64,000 nucleotides of DNA, taken from Anaeramoeba flamelloides. Lineage: Eukaryota; Metamonada; Anaeramoebidae. The stretch is from positions 62,001 to 126,000 of the forward strand of contig JANTQA010000040.1 of assembly GCA_027625915.1 (NCBI GenBank). The letters run 5' to 3'. How positions within the stretch are numbered: the first letter of the stretch is position 1; each line of letters starts with the position of its first letter. The notes beneath the pieces were generated by a model, which did no database searches, was not told the origin of the DNA, and was given only the letters and a program-made list of their open reading frames with translations. The position numbers and the translations under genes were made by a program. Positions 1 through 10,401 of this stretch are shown here, piece by piece.

Positions 1-1744
1 CAAAATTTTGGTGCGTGATCAATTTTTGAAAGCGTTGTGTCGGATTTCTGTTCAAAAGCGATTTGAAAAAAAAAATTAAAATAAAAACAAAACTTTTTCG
101 TTGGAATAAAAGTCACTTTTGTTGAGAGAGAGTACACTTACAATAAAAACTAAAAATTATTTATTCGATTTGATTTTTTTTTATTCAGAAAATAAAAAAA
201 AACTCAAATTAAAAAAGAGTGAAAAATGAAATTGTTACAAGGAATTTTCTTATTAAACGACTATTCCCTTTTAACGAAAACCAATATTTTTTGTGCGTAA
301 AACTTTACCCGAAGATTTTTCTGAGAAAAATCAAAACTTTCTTCTTTTGACCAAAACTTTTATTTTATTTACCATCTTAAAATAATATTTTCTATTGAAA
401 TGAAAAGAAAATCCTCTATTATTGTCCAAATTCTGTCTTCTTCAACTTTCTTATATCCCTGGATTGTGTCTGGCTCTTTTACTGTTGACATGTAAAATAA
501 TCTATTTTGATTTTAAATTTTATCATTCCTGAACCTATAATCAGTGAATTTTTCAAAAAAAAAGAGGATTAGTCTTGGTCAAAATCTATTTTTATTAGAA
601 TAGTAGATTTCACACCACACTAAAAAAATTATTGTTTTTCTGTTTCAAGTTTTAAAAATCAATTCAGTTTCATGATCTATTTTCATTTAAAATTAAATCT
701 GATAGAAAAATATTTTTCTGATGAGATAGTTTATTTAATTGTTATTATTTCTAATTCTCTGTCGTGTGACAGAACAATTATTTTATCATCTCTAAAAACA
801 ATAATTTTAATTTTCATTTAGTAGATCTGTCAAATGTTAGGCATAACAAAATACAAATAATTCAAGAAACAAAGATATTTCTAATTAAACATTAATTTAA
901 ATATTTTTCATAAATATCAATTTTTTGGATTACCTGTCCAAAAGTTGTGACTCAAATACAAGATTTTGTCTAAAAATAGATATACCTGAGAATATTAGAA
1001 AAAATATTTAACATAAAATATTGTCAAGGTTTCAATTAATTTGGCTGATTGACGGCTAAAAGTTTTTCAAGTCGTGAATTTAGCTACCCAGTTTTAAAAA
1101 GTTTGACTAAAACTTTATCAAAATTTTAGTCCAGAATTTTTGAAAACAGCACTTTTGATGAACAGAACAAATAAATTACTCTTGAAACAATTTTAACAGG
1201 TTTTAATTCTTTTCTTTTCTTAATTATTTTTTTTTTTTTAATAATTCTGTGCGAAAAAAACTCTTTAAGGACAAAGTGCCGGATTTACGGATTTGTACTA
1301 AAAACTTTTGGTTCAATTCCATTTCAATCTTGAAGTTAGGATCTTTAAAATATTCTCCCATTTGGATCAAAAAAAACATTTTATGTCATTTTTGTTTTAT
1401 GAAAAAGAAATTTTGAGTTACGTAAACTTGAACACTTTGTAAGGAACATGTTAAATGAAAAAAAAAAAAAATAATCACGATTTTTTAATATTAAAAATAC
1501 TCTCAATAAACAACTTTAAATCTAAATGATTGTCTAGTCAATGATTTTTGATCATCGAGTTACTTTGAATGTTTAAATTGTCCCCACAAATAATATAAGA
1601 GTTCCTGCCCAATGTGAAAATTTAAAAGACATAGAAATTGGTTGTCTATTATAAAATTGTATTTTTTTAAAAATAGCAAATTCAATTTCAATTTTAAGAT
1701 AAAATTTTCAACTTCTCCAACTTCATTTGAGTCATTTTTTTGAA

Positions 1745-2200
1745 CACTTATCCAAAAAATGTGTGTCCAAGTGCTATAATCTCTGTTTCAAAATATAATC
1801 TGTGCCTTTTTTCTTGTTGTTCCAAGGCAACATCCAATTCGCTACCCAATAGTATACCTACGTTAAAATCGATTTTGAAAGTAAAGGAATGAATATTTTC
1901 AGTAAAATTTAAATTGGGATGGCAATTAGTTGAAAATTTTTCATAATATTCTCAATTTTTATGATATTTTTTGTTTTTTGATAATAAAAATTCTTTTTAA
2001 AAATATACTCTATTTTTTACGATAAATTTTCCATTTTGATCCTATATTTTAGAATTTTTTTTTCTGAATAATAGAACTTTAAGAAACCAATAACATATTT
2101 AATTAGGGTATATTGTTTTTCTCTTTTATTGTTTGATGTATAGGTCTTCTATAACAACAACAAAAAAAAAACTTTTTCTTTTGAAATAAAGATTAATTTT
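1745..2200 (+). repeat. Dispersed repeat Fam2, copy 1
   Basis: This sequence reappears in reverse complement at about 17690-18170. Shared blocks include AAGGCAACATCCAATT, TTTCAAAATATAATC and the TTGAAAGTAAA region, in the same order and spacing, with many substitutions and small indels. No coding frame and no clear terminal inverted repeat were seen, so the class is unknown. The divergence suggests old copies. Confidence 0.6.
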
Positions 2201-2680
2201 TTTTTTTTACAAGCTTTATTTTGACAACAATAAAAAAAAAACAAAAAATTAAATTTTCTCAAAAAAATATTCAAAAAATTGAAAAAATAATGATTTTAAT
2301 TCTGATTTAATTGGTTTATTTTAAAAAAATGAGTAAATAATAGTAGTTTGGTTACAAAGTTTCAATATCCTGTAGTGCTGAAAAAAAAATTAAGTAAGGT
2401 TTTCACAAATTATTTTTTTCAAAAATTATGAAATGTAAATACTTTCTAAAAATAGTAATACGTTTGATTTAAGAAAAAAATTAATTATTCAATTTATAAA
2501 AAACAGAGTAACTAAAATATTGAGAAATTGGTAAATAAATTGGAATTAGGTTGTTTTTTTTTTTATTTTTTATTGGCATTTATCGATCTAATTAATTCAT
2601 TTTTATTGGGAAATACCCCCTCTTCAAAAACTAGTCAATAACCTAAATAGAATCAACTAAATAACAACCCTTTACAAAAT

Positions 2681-3214
2681 AAACCCAAATTCAAAATTTT
2701 ACACAAAGTTAAAACGGCCCCAAACAATCAAAATAATACAATTTCATTCAAATTGGAAATAAATTTAAATTTTGTAAAATATGAAAATTATTTTTTCAGT
2801 TTTTTTTTTTTTTTTTCATTTAATTTTGGAATTAGGTTACTTGTTTCATTTGATCAAAAATTTGTTCGAAAAAAAGTTTATATAATACTAAAGTTGATTT
2901 ATTTTAAATAAAGAAATTTAAAGAAAGTCGTTTAATGGTGTCTAACCATTTGATCAATACTTTTAAAATAATTCAAACTGGTTTACTAATACATTTTTTT
3001 TGTTAATTCTCTCCAAAATTTTTAACACATTCTTGAATGATTTGTATTGACAATTATTGAGATATTTTTTGTTTTAGTATTGTAATTTATAGATAAATAA
3101 TAACATTTAAATTGGTGAATATTTTAGATTTGATTTTTCTTTACTAATTGTTAAATTAATTTTTTTTACAAAAAATGAATTTGGGTGTGTTTTAAAATTT
3201 TGAATGGGGGTTTA
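2681..3214 (+). mobile_element. Fam1 Tc1/mariner-like non-autonomous element (subfamily with AAACCCAAATTC end)
   Basis: The ends are inverted: the left begins AAACCCAAATTCAAAATTTT and the right ends with the reverse of that pattern (AAAATTTTGAATGGGGGTTTA). The length is about 534 bases, the same as six other copies in the window. Ends lie in TA-rich target sequence. There is no transposase frame, so it would need a transposase from elsewhere. The Tc1/mariner assignment rests on TA flanks and the short TIRs, and is an inference. Confidence 0.65.
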
Positions 3215-4017
3215 GTTAAAAAAAAACATGAATATATTGTATCTCAATCCTCTTATTAACCTTCTTTGTTCAAAAATTCAAAATTGAATTATAGTCTTTA
3301 GAAAACAACAGACAACCAGATTTAAATAATTTTTAAAAAATACATTCAAATGGATTAATCAAAAAGTTTGAGATACAACTTTTAAGACCTTTAGTCCACA
3401 CTTCTCAATCAAAATAAATATCTAACAGAATCTAGAATATTTATAAAAAAAATAAATATATTTTTTAAATTTTGTATATTTGATAGTATTTTCAGATTTA
3501 TTTATTTTATAATGTTTTTGTAGTTAAACCTCTTTAGATTTATTTGAGAATTTTTTACTATTTTATTATATTTTTTTTTATAACCATATAATTCTAAATC
3601 TATTATATTTTATTATTTTATTTTTTATTTAAAAACTATTAAAAATTTATAAGAAAGAACTTCCAATAATTACTCTTTATCATTAATGATTTACCTTTTA
3701 GAATTTATTTTTGCCAAAAAAGTTGCCCATAATTCAACAATACTTATTAATAAAAGTCCGATAAAACAAAAATATATAAATCTATTGAAGATTTTTCATA
3801 TTTAAAAGGTAATAAATTAGAATCCGAACAGTTTTGTCATATTTAAGTTATATTTTTTCAATATTATCTTTAAATTATCTATTAAAACAAATTTGAAATT
3901 ATAAAATATATCAAAATATTTTAAAATACAGGAAATATGGAAAACTTCAATAACTAAAAAATAGAATAAAGTCGTGTCAATATTTTGAGATTTGTTTCAT
4001 TTCAGTTTTGAAATATA

Positions 4018-4442
4018 ACTGTTGTGGAAAAAAAGTAAAACAGGAATAAAAAGTGAAACATGGTTTTTAATCGTAAACCTTACTGAAAACAAAAACTAAA
4101 ATCAATAAAAAGAAGAAACCAATTAACTCCAAATAATAATCCATTATATTATTTTCAATCTACCCTACAAACACAATTTAAATCTACTTTTATATCGAAA
4201 TTGTTTGAGTGGTTTTAGAGATCCCAAAAATAGTCGATTTTTTTGAATATATTTTTAATAATTTATCAATCAAAACCAACCCAATACCAAAAGATAGTAT
4301 TAAGTAAAAAACTCTTATTGTGTTGAGTCCTTCATTTTGTATTGATTTATTTATTTATTCATTTATTAGTTGACTCTTACTTTTCAGGTTCTATTAATGT
4401 TCCCAATTAAAAACCGTGTTTCACTTTTTTTCCACAATAGTA
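4018..4442 (+). mobile_element. Fam12 inverted-repeat element upstream of the SDF2-like gene
   Basis: The left end reads TTGTGGAAAAAAAGTAAAAC and continues with GTGAAACATGGTTTTTAATCG. The right end is its near-perfect reverse complement (AAAAACCGTGTTTCAC then TTTTTTTCCACAATAG). The interior matches 58975-59292, for example in CCAAATAATAATCCATT. The right end lies about 55 bases before the ATG at 4498, so it sits where the promoter or 5' leader of that gene should be. No protein is encoded. Confidence 0.7.
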
Positions 4443-4497
4443 AAAATCGTTTTATTTTTTTGCAAGTTACTTTTATTCTTGATTCACTCAAAAAGAA

Positions 4498-5127
4498 ATG
4501 AAAAGATTTGGTTTTTTTGCATTTTGTTTATTTTGTCTTTTATACACCAACTCTTCGTACTGCCAAGATGAACAGGTACCTGTAACGTGTGGCTCGATTA
4601 TTCGTTTACAAAATCTTGAAACGAATCACTATCTTCATTCTCACAAAATTAATTACGGGAGCTGATCCCGACAGCAGTCTGTTACCGGCTTAAGAAACAC
4701 TGACAGCACTGGCTCACTTTGGCTTGTCAAGGGAAAGCATGGTACTGAATGCCCACAAGGAAGGATCTTAGCAAATGGCGATATCATCCGACTTGAGCAT
4801 TTAACTACAAGAAAAAATTTGCATTCCCATCAATACAAATCACCACTCTCAAATAACCAAGAAGTTTCTGTTTATGGACAAAATTCGAGAGGTGACAGTG
4901 GAGACAATTTCCAATTGGTTCTCGAAAACTGTAAATGGCACAGAGACAAAGCAATAATTTTAAAGCATGAAAAGACAAACGCATACCTTGCTGATTCAAG
5001 CAAGCAATATGGTAAACCTGTGAGTGGCCAAACAGAAATTTGTACATTAAAAAACAATGACTCACAATCAACCAAATGGAAAGCAACTTATGGAATATAC
5101 TTTCCTGCAGAAAAAAATGGAATCTAA
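4498..5127 (+). pseudogene. SDF2: SDF2-like MIR-domain ER protein with one in-frame stop
   Basis: The frame from ATG 4498 encodes about 209 residues, close to the 211 of human stromal cell-derived factor 2, an ER chaperone cofactor. A signal peptide (MKRFGFFAFCLFCLLYT) is followed by three MIR-type repeats with the family landmarks YLHSH, RQQSVTG, LHSHQYKSPLS, NQEVSVYG and YGKPVSGQ. Codon 56, at 4663-4665, is TGA where the family has Gly in the YGSGSG motif, so a single GGA to TGA change would explain it. The rest of the frame is undamaged and collinear with the family, without gaps. No KDEL-type retention tail is visible. An AATAAA-like signal lies near 5262. It is either a recent pseudogene, a polymorphic or readthrough allele, or an assembly error. 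I see no intron with GT-AG ends that would remove the TGA without losing conserved residues. Confidence 0.85.
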
Positions 5128-5249
5128 ATTTCCCAATCAAAACAATATTCAAAAAAAAAACAAAAACATTTACAAACACAAAAATCTTGTCTTTCGAAGA
5201 AATTTGCAATTCTCATGTACAAAAAAAATCAAAGATCATTGAATAGAAG

Positions 5250-7206
5250 ATTGTTGTGTCTGTGTTTAATAAAAAAAAGATTAATTTAATGTTTTTTTTG
5301 CTTTATTTTTATTTTTTGATAAAGCATTTAAACAAGAAGATCCGCTGATCACATACCACTTTTAATTCATTTACATTTTTTTTGTGAAACAACCGACATT
5401 CTCAAGACTTGTTTACAAAACTGGAGCTAAAGACGTAATCGGCGAATATAGATATATCGAAAAGAAGATTTATAGTATTGAAAACAATAACAGATATGAA
5501 AAAAACCACTGAAAAGATTTTTAATTGTGACTATTATGGAAAATTGTTGTATCATTTCTTTTATGTTCAATCAAATCTTCTTTTTTGATAAGAATCAACC
5601 TTTGAAAATTATAACTCACCCACTTTTTAGAATGATAATTAATGAAATTAGACTTGTTCAAAATACCATTATTTAATCAATCAAAAAACAAGAATAAAAT
5701 ATATCATTTTTTAAATTCTAAGCAAAAATCTATATAGTCCCGATTGTTTTTCAAAAAAAGTTAGATCTACATAGGCTATCAAACAATTACTGGGTATTCT
5801 ATAGACACCCCACACTTTAATGAACTTTAGGTCGGTTTATTACTTTGTTGATAAAAAATTTGGTTATTGATAAAAAGGATTTGATTCTTTAAATAAAAGA
5901 AATTACACAAACAATTTTCCAAAGATTAACAATGAAAAATCGAATCCTGTTTTTTTTTTCAGGTTATGTATTTTTTTCAATACTAGACTTGAATTGCTCA
6001 ATTGCCCTCATAAAGCACATCAATTCCTTGCAAAGGCGCAATGGTGTTCTCTTAGTTTTTGGGTTTGGCTCTTTTTTCTTTTTGTTTTTTTCAAAAATTG
6101 AAGTTTCCTACCAACTCTTTCAAGAGTAAATTATTTACTCTATTTGATATTTTGAACAAAATCCCAAATAACAAAAACCCAAAACATTTGGTTTATCTTC
6201 TTGTGGCAATTTTTAATATTTGTGTCGTTTCTCTCAAAACTCAATTAGTTGAATCAAGACAAATTTGGAGATGTTTGGTGGAGTTTTACATTTAACAATC
6301 CAAATGAAAATTAAATTTGGAAAAATTAGCCAAAAGTTAAATCAAATTAAAAAAACAACTTTTGTTCATTCAAAAAAATGAAAATTCTTTTGTTCAAAAA
6401 TGTGGGTTTTGATTAATAATATATAATATCAAAGAATTTATCAGGCTTTGTTCAATATAGGAATTTGTTTCGAAATAACCAGACAATAATAAACAATAAT
6501 TCCAAAATTTTTGCCTTTTTTCTCAATTTGGCCTTCCTAAATTAAAAGCCCGTGCCCTGTAAACTATCCGGCTACATGAAAAAAAATTGAATGGAAAATT
6601 ATTAACAAGGTCTTAGGGAATGACCTTTTGATATAGGAAGGAATTTTCTCAAAAGAATGATTTTACTTAAGCTTCTTTTTCATTTTTAGATGATACACAT
6701 AACTCTTAACTAAAAATTTTGGTAAAAAAAAAGATATTTTCCTTCTTAGATCTTGCTTGTAAAAATATTTTTGAGAATTGCCAATCATCAAATCTTGATC
6801 AAAACTCATTTTACTTAAAATTTCATTTGCATAAGTAGTCCTTAAAAAACCAATACTTAACTATTGAAAATTTTCAGAGCTTTTTGAACCTATTCTTGAA
6901 CACTAAAGCATGTTCCTTTTTTTTGAAGAACCAAATTAACAATTCCCCTCAACAAACAAAGCAAAATCTTCATTTTCAAATCTTTTTTTGAGGATCTTTT
7001 TTTCCATTTTTTCTTTTTTTAATCACTGTTTTCTTCTTTTTCATTTTTAAAAAGAATTTTTGTCCTGATTAGAAGAGACCCAAATAAGAATTTTCTCAAA
7101 AAAAAAAACATTTGATCAAAGAAAAAACCAAAAGAAGAAAAAAAATTTTATTTTGATTTTTTGAATTGCTCTTGTTTATAATTATAAATTAACGGAAAGA
7201 AACCCA
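5250..7206. other. Gene-free AT-rich region
   Basis: Between the SDF2-like gene and the LRR gene no supported gene was found. Short open frames around 5932-6295 are translated homopolymer T sequence rich in Phe and show no domain. About 5340-5460 is slightly less AT-rich but is broken by stops in all frames. No repeat copy was recognised. Confidence 0.5.
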
Positions 7207-10200
7207 ATGAACCAAAGAAAAAAAGAATTGAAAAACAATTTGCAAAGGTTAATCTTAAATGACCAAACCATTACCCAACTGAATTTTTTTTGTAATCGAA
7301 TTGGAGACAAGGGAGTCAAAGCTTTAAGTGAAGCACTCAAGGAGAATCAAACCCTTACCAAATTGGATCTTACTGAAAACCAAATTGGAGACAAGTCAAT
7401 GAAATCTCTTAGTGAAGCCTTGAAAGTAAATGAAACCCTTACCAAACTGAATCTTTCTAAGAATCAAATTGGAACAGAGTCAATGAAATCTCTTAGTGAA
7501 GCCTTCAAAGTAAACCATACAGTTACCAGCTTGAATCTTTCTAGGAACCAAATGGGGGACAAGGCAATGAAATCTCTTAGCGAGGCCCTAAAAGTAAACC
7601 AAGCAGTTACCAGCCTGTATCTTTCTAGGAACCAAATGGGGGACAAGGCAATGAAATCTTTAGGTTTAGCCTTAAAAGTAAACCAAGCACTTACCGAATT
7701 GGATCTTTCTAGGAATCAGATTGAAGAAGAGGGTACCAAATACCTCAGTGACGCCCTCAAAGTAAACCAAACAATTACCAAATTGAAACTTTTTGCGAAT
7801 CAAATTGGAGAAGAGGGAGCCAAAGCTTTATGCAAAGCACTCAAAGTAAACCATACAGTCATTTGCTTAGAACTTTATGAGAATCAAATTGGAGCAGAAG
7901 GAACCAAACATCTGAGCCAAGCCCTAAAAGTAAACCAAACATTACTTGAATTGATTCTTTTTAGGAACCAAATTGGAGACGAGGGAACCAAATACCTAAG
8001 CGAAGCACTCAAAGTTAACCAAACACTTTTTCAATTGAATCTTTATGATAACCAAATTGGAGCAGAGGGAACCAAATTTCTATGCGAAGCCCTCAAAGTA
8101 AACCAAGCACTAACTCAATTGGACCTTTCTTGTAATCAAATTGGAGCAGAGGGAACCAAACACCTAAGCGAAGCACTCAAAGTTAACCAAGTACTAACTA
8201 AATTGGGTCTTTCTTCGAATCGAATTGGAGACGAGGGAATAAAATCTCTAAGCGAAGCACTCAAAATTAACAGAACACTGACTCTATTGGATCTTTATCA
8301 TAATAAAATCGGATTCGGTGTAAATAAAGAATTTATACCTTCACTATTAATCAATAAATCTATTATCAGTCTCAATCTTCTTGGGAATAATAAGATTAAC
8401 CAAAAAGATCTGAACAAAATAGAAAATTTATTAAAAAGAAATCTTCAATTGCAACAAAGGCTCACCAATTCAGCCCAAGAAGGGAATATCCAAGTATTCA
8501 AAGAATTAATTCAAATTGAAAAAATACCCTTAATAAACTTACCTTACTCATATTCTGTAATACAAAACCCAAATAACACAATTTTTCATACAGCCATTTT
8601 TCAGAACCAAATTGAATTTATATTCTATTTATTATTTGCAAATAATGAAAAAACAGATCAAGAAATTATTTCAAAAAGAAATCTTTTGTTGAATTCTAAA
8701 AGTGCAACAACAAAAAAAAGTGCAATTGATTTGCTAAATCCAAATGAAATTTTAATCCAAGATTTTAAGAATTATTATAATCAATTTATTTCCAAACCTT
8801 CGTCTTCGTCTTCATCTTCTTCTTATTTCATTAATAATGATGGAAAATCATATAATTTCCCAAATAAATTATTTGCAGAAGAAGAAATAATCTTAATGAG
8901 AATTGGGAAAGAATGGAAAACAATTAAAAAACAATTCCAAAATGAATTAAACAAAAAGAAAAAACATTTATTTTTAAAATGGCTATATTTTCCTGTTTCT
9001 TTTAATATTAAAGAAAAGCAAATAATTCTTGAAATTTTCAAATTCTTAAATCTTTTCCAATTTGAAAAAAAAGGCAACAGTTTTAAGACGAATTTAAAGA
9101 CAAATCAAAAAATAATTTACAAGAACAACGAAATCAACAAAAAAAATTCCAAAAATAAGGAAGAATGGAAAGTGGAAGGAAGCCAAAATATGGAAGAAGA
9201 AGAAGAAAAAGAGAAAATAAAAATTGAAAAAGAAAAAAGAAAAGTAGCTCAAATGAGGAAATATTTATTTTCAAATGAAAAATTATTAAATGATTTCCAA
9301 AATTATATCAAAAAATATGAAAATTCTAAAAAGAAAATTTTTCAAATCAACCTAAAAAAAAGCAAGAAGAAGAAGAAGAAGAAGAAGAAGAATGAAAATA
9401 AAAATGATGATCTTAAAATCAAATCAATTCAAATTAATAAATTTATTCTTTATTTAAGATCAAATTTATTTCGAGATATGATTTCGAATACTATACCGTT
9501 CCAATTAAAAAAGGAAAAACAAAAAGAAAAAAAAATTGAAAGAAAAGGAAAGGAAAAGGGAAATGGAAAAGAAAGGGAAAAAGAAAGGGAAAATGAAAAA
9601 GTAAAAACGGAAAAAGAAAAGGAGAAGGGGAAGGGGAATGAAAAAGAAAAGGAAAAGCGAAAGGAGAAGGAAAAAATAAAAGTAAATCAATCAAACAACC
9701 AAGTTACTGATTATTTCTCTTCAATTCCTGAGTTTTATCCATTTTTTCTCACAGAATTTTATAATTTAAATTTAACCTCATTTACTAATACTGTTGATAA
9801 CAAAAACAAAAACAAAAACTGTAAGAATAGCAATATCCAAAAAATCAGCAACAAGAATAACATTCAAAAAAATACTAACAATAACAATAAGAATGATAAT
9901 CATGTTCAGATTCAGAATAATAATAAAATTAAAACTAATAACAACAATAATCACAAGAATAAAAATACTGTTACTAACAATAATCATAATAATCAGATCC
10001 AGAAAAAGAAGAATAATGATGATCATAATAATAACAATAAGAATAGCAGCATTAAGATTCAGACCAATAATAATAATAATAATAATAGATCAATGACAAA
10101 AAATATCTTTATAAAATCATCAGAGCAAATAATTCTAACAGCCACAACTGCAAAAAATATTTTGAAAACTTTTGATAAAAATAATCTCAATAATTTAATC

Positions 10201-10296
10201 AATTTCTTTTTAGAAATGGATGTGTGTGGTTTCTATCAAACAAATCCACTTTTATTTATTTCTAATTTATTTAATTTCTCTCAAAAGTTATCATAA
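7207..10296 (+). CDS. Leucine-rich repeat protein with ankyrin-like and BTB/POZ-like regions
   Basis: A single 1029-residue frame. Residues about 10-390 are some 12 good and 1-2 worn 28-residue repeats of the ribonuclease-inhibitor/NLRC type (pattern LxLxxNQIGxEGxKxLSEALKVNxx), giving a curved protein-binding solenoid. Residues about 418-518 look like two ankyrin-type repeats (NSAQEGNIQVFKELI; FHTAIFQNQIEFIFYLL). Residues about 541-620 and 700-1029 resemble two BTB/POZ folds. The second has the BTB hallmark NKFILYLRSNLFRDMIS (about 744-760) and a C-terminal helical part, but is interrupted by Lys/Glu-rich (about 765-825) and Asn-rich (about 865-960) inserts encoded by AAG, GAA and AAT codon runs. 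Role unknown; LRR plus BTB suggests a scaffold or ubiquitin-ligase adaptor. No intron is needed. The LRR assignment is firm, the ankyrin and BTB parts are inferences from motif shape. Confidence 0.9.
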   Translation: MNQRKKELKNNLQRLILNDQTITQLNFFCNRIGDKGVKALSEALKENQTLTKLDLTENQIGDKSMKSLSEALKVNETLTKLNLSKNQIGTESMKSLSEAFKVNHTVTSLNLSRNQMGDKAMKSLSEALKVNQAVTSLYLSRNQMGDKAMKSLGLALKVNQALTELDLSRNQIEEEGTKYLSDALKVNQTITKLKLFANQIGEEGAKALCKALKVNHTVICLELYENQIGAEGTKHLSQALKVNQTLLELILFRNQIGDEGTKYLSEALKVNQTLFQLNLYDNQIGAEGTKFLCEALKVNQALTQLDLSCNQIGAEGTKHLSEALKVNQVLTKLGLSSNRIGDEGIKSLSEALKINRTLTLLDLYHNKIGFGVNKEFIPSLLINKSIISLNLLGNNKINQKDLNKIENLLKRNLQLQQRLTNSAQEGNIQVFKELIQIEKIPLINLPYSYSVIQNPNNTIFHTAIFQNQIEFIFYLLFANNEKTDQEIISKRNLLLNSKSATTKKSAIDLLNPNEILIQDFKNYYNQFISKPSSSSSSSSYFINNDGKSYNFPNKLFAEEEIILMRIGKEWKTIKKQFQNELNKKKKHLFLKWLYFPVSFNIKEKQIILEIFKFLNLFQFEKKGNSFKTNLKTNQKIIYKNNEINKKNSKNKEEWKVEGSQNMEEEEEKEKIKIEKEKRKVAQMRKYLFSNEKLLNDFQNYIKKYENSKKKIFQINLKKSKKKKKKKKKNENKNDDLKIKSIQINKFILYLRSNLFRDMISNTIPFQLKKEKQKEKKIERKGKEKGNGKEREKERENEKVKTEKEKEKGKGNEKEKEKRKEKEKIKVNQSNNQVTDYFSSIPEFYPFFLTEFYNLNLTSFTNTVDNKNKNKNCKNSNIQKISNKNNIQKNTNNNNKNDNHVQIQNNNKIKTNNNNNHKNKNTVTNNNHNNQIQKKKNNDDHNNNNKNSSIKIQTNNNNNNNRSMTKNIFIKSSEQIILTATTAKNILKTFDKNNLNNLINFFLEMDVCGFYQTNPLLFISNLFNFSQKLS
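7540..7700 (+). repeat. Near-identical adjacent LRR units at DNA level
   Basis: Two neighbouring 84-base units share long identical runs (AGGAACCAAATGGGGGACAA followed by GGCAATGAAATCT), while other units of the same gene differ at many silent sites. This points to a recent unit duplication or gene conversion within the solenoid, with the number of repeats still in flux. Confidence 0.7.
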
Positions 10297-10401
10297 TTAT
10301 AAAAAATGACAAATTGCCAAAGAAAATAAAAACAAAGAAATGACATGATCGTGATCACGATCATTATTTAACCATAATTTGATTTCTTTACTCATTTATA
10401 T

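Larger units (their letters stand above)
1..4017. other. Gene-free AT-rich region
   Basis: No reading frame with coding character was found on either strand. The stretch is A/T homopolymer-rich and carries one Fam1 element (2681-3214) and one copy of a dispersed repeat (about 1745-2200), listed separately. I see no other interpretable structure. Confidence 0.6.

Noticed and set aside
1255-1330. Possible tRNA: GGTTCAATTCC resembles a B box
   Set aside because: No A box at proper distance and no acceptor stem could be formed.
4498-5127. TGA as a reassigned sense codon in this organism
   Set aside because: TGA ends the tandem PH-like and homeodomain genes, and no in-frame TGA occurs in the conserved parts of the hydrolase, glutamine synthetase, MIS12, eL42 or SH3-PH genes.
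5932-6295. Two short open frames between the SDF2-like and LRR genes
   Set aside because: They consist of translated T-runs (Phe-rich) and lack any motif, signal peptide pattern or repeat of known kind.
9491-10096. Several long open frames on both strands within the LRR gene 3' half
   Set aside because: They are shadows of the Lys/Glu and Asn codon runs of the real gene, giving Phe/Leu- or Ile-rich nonsense.
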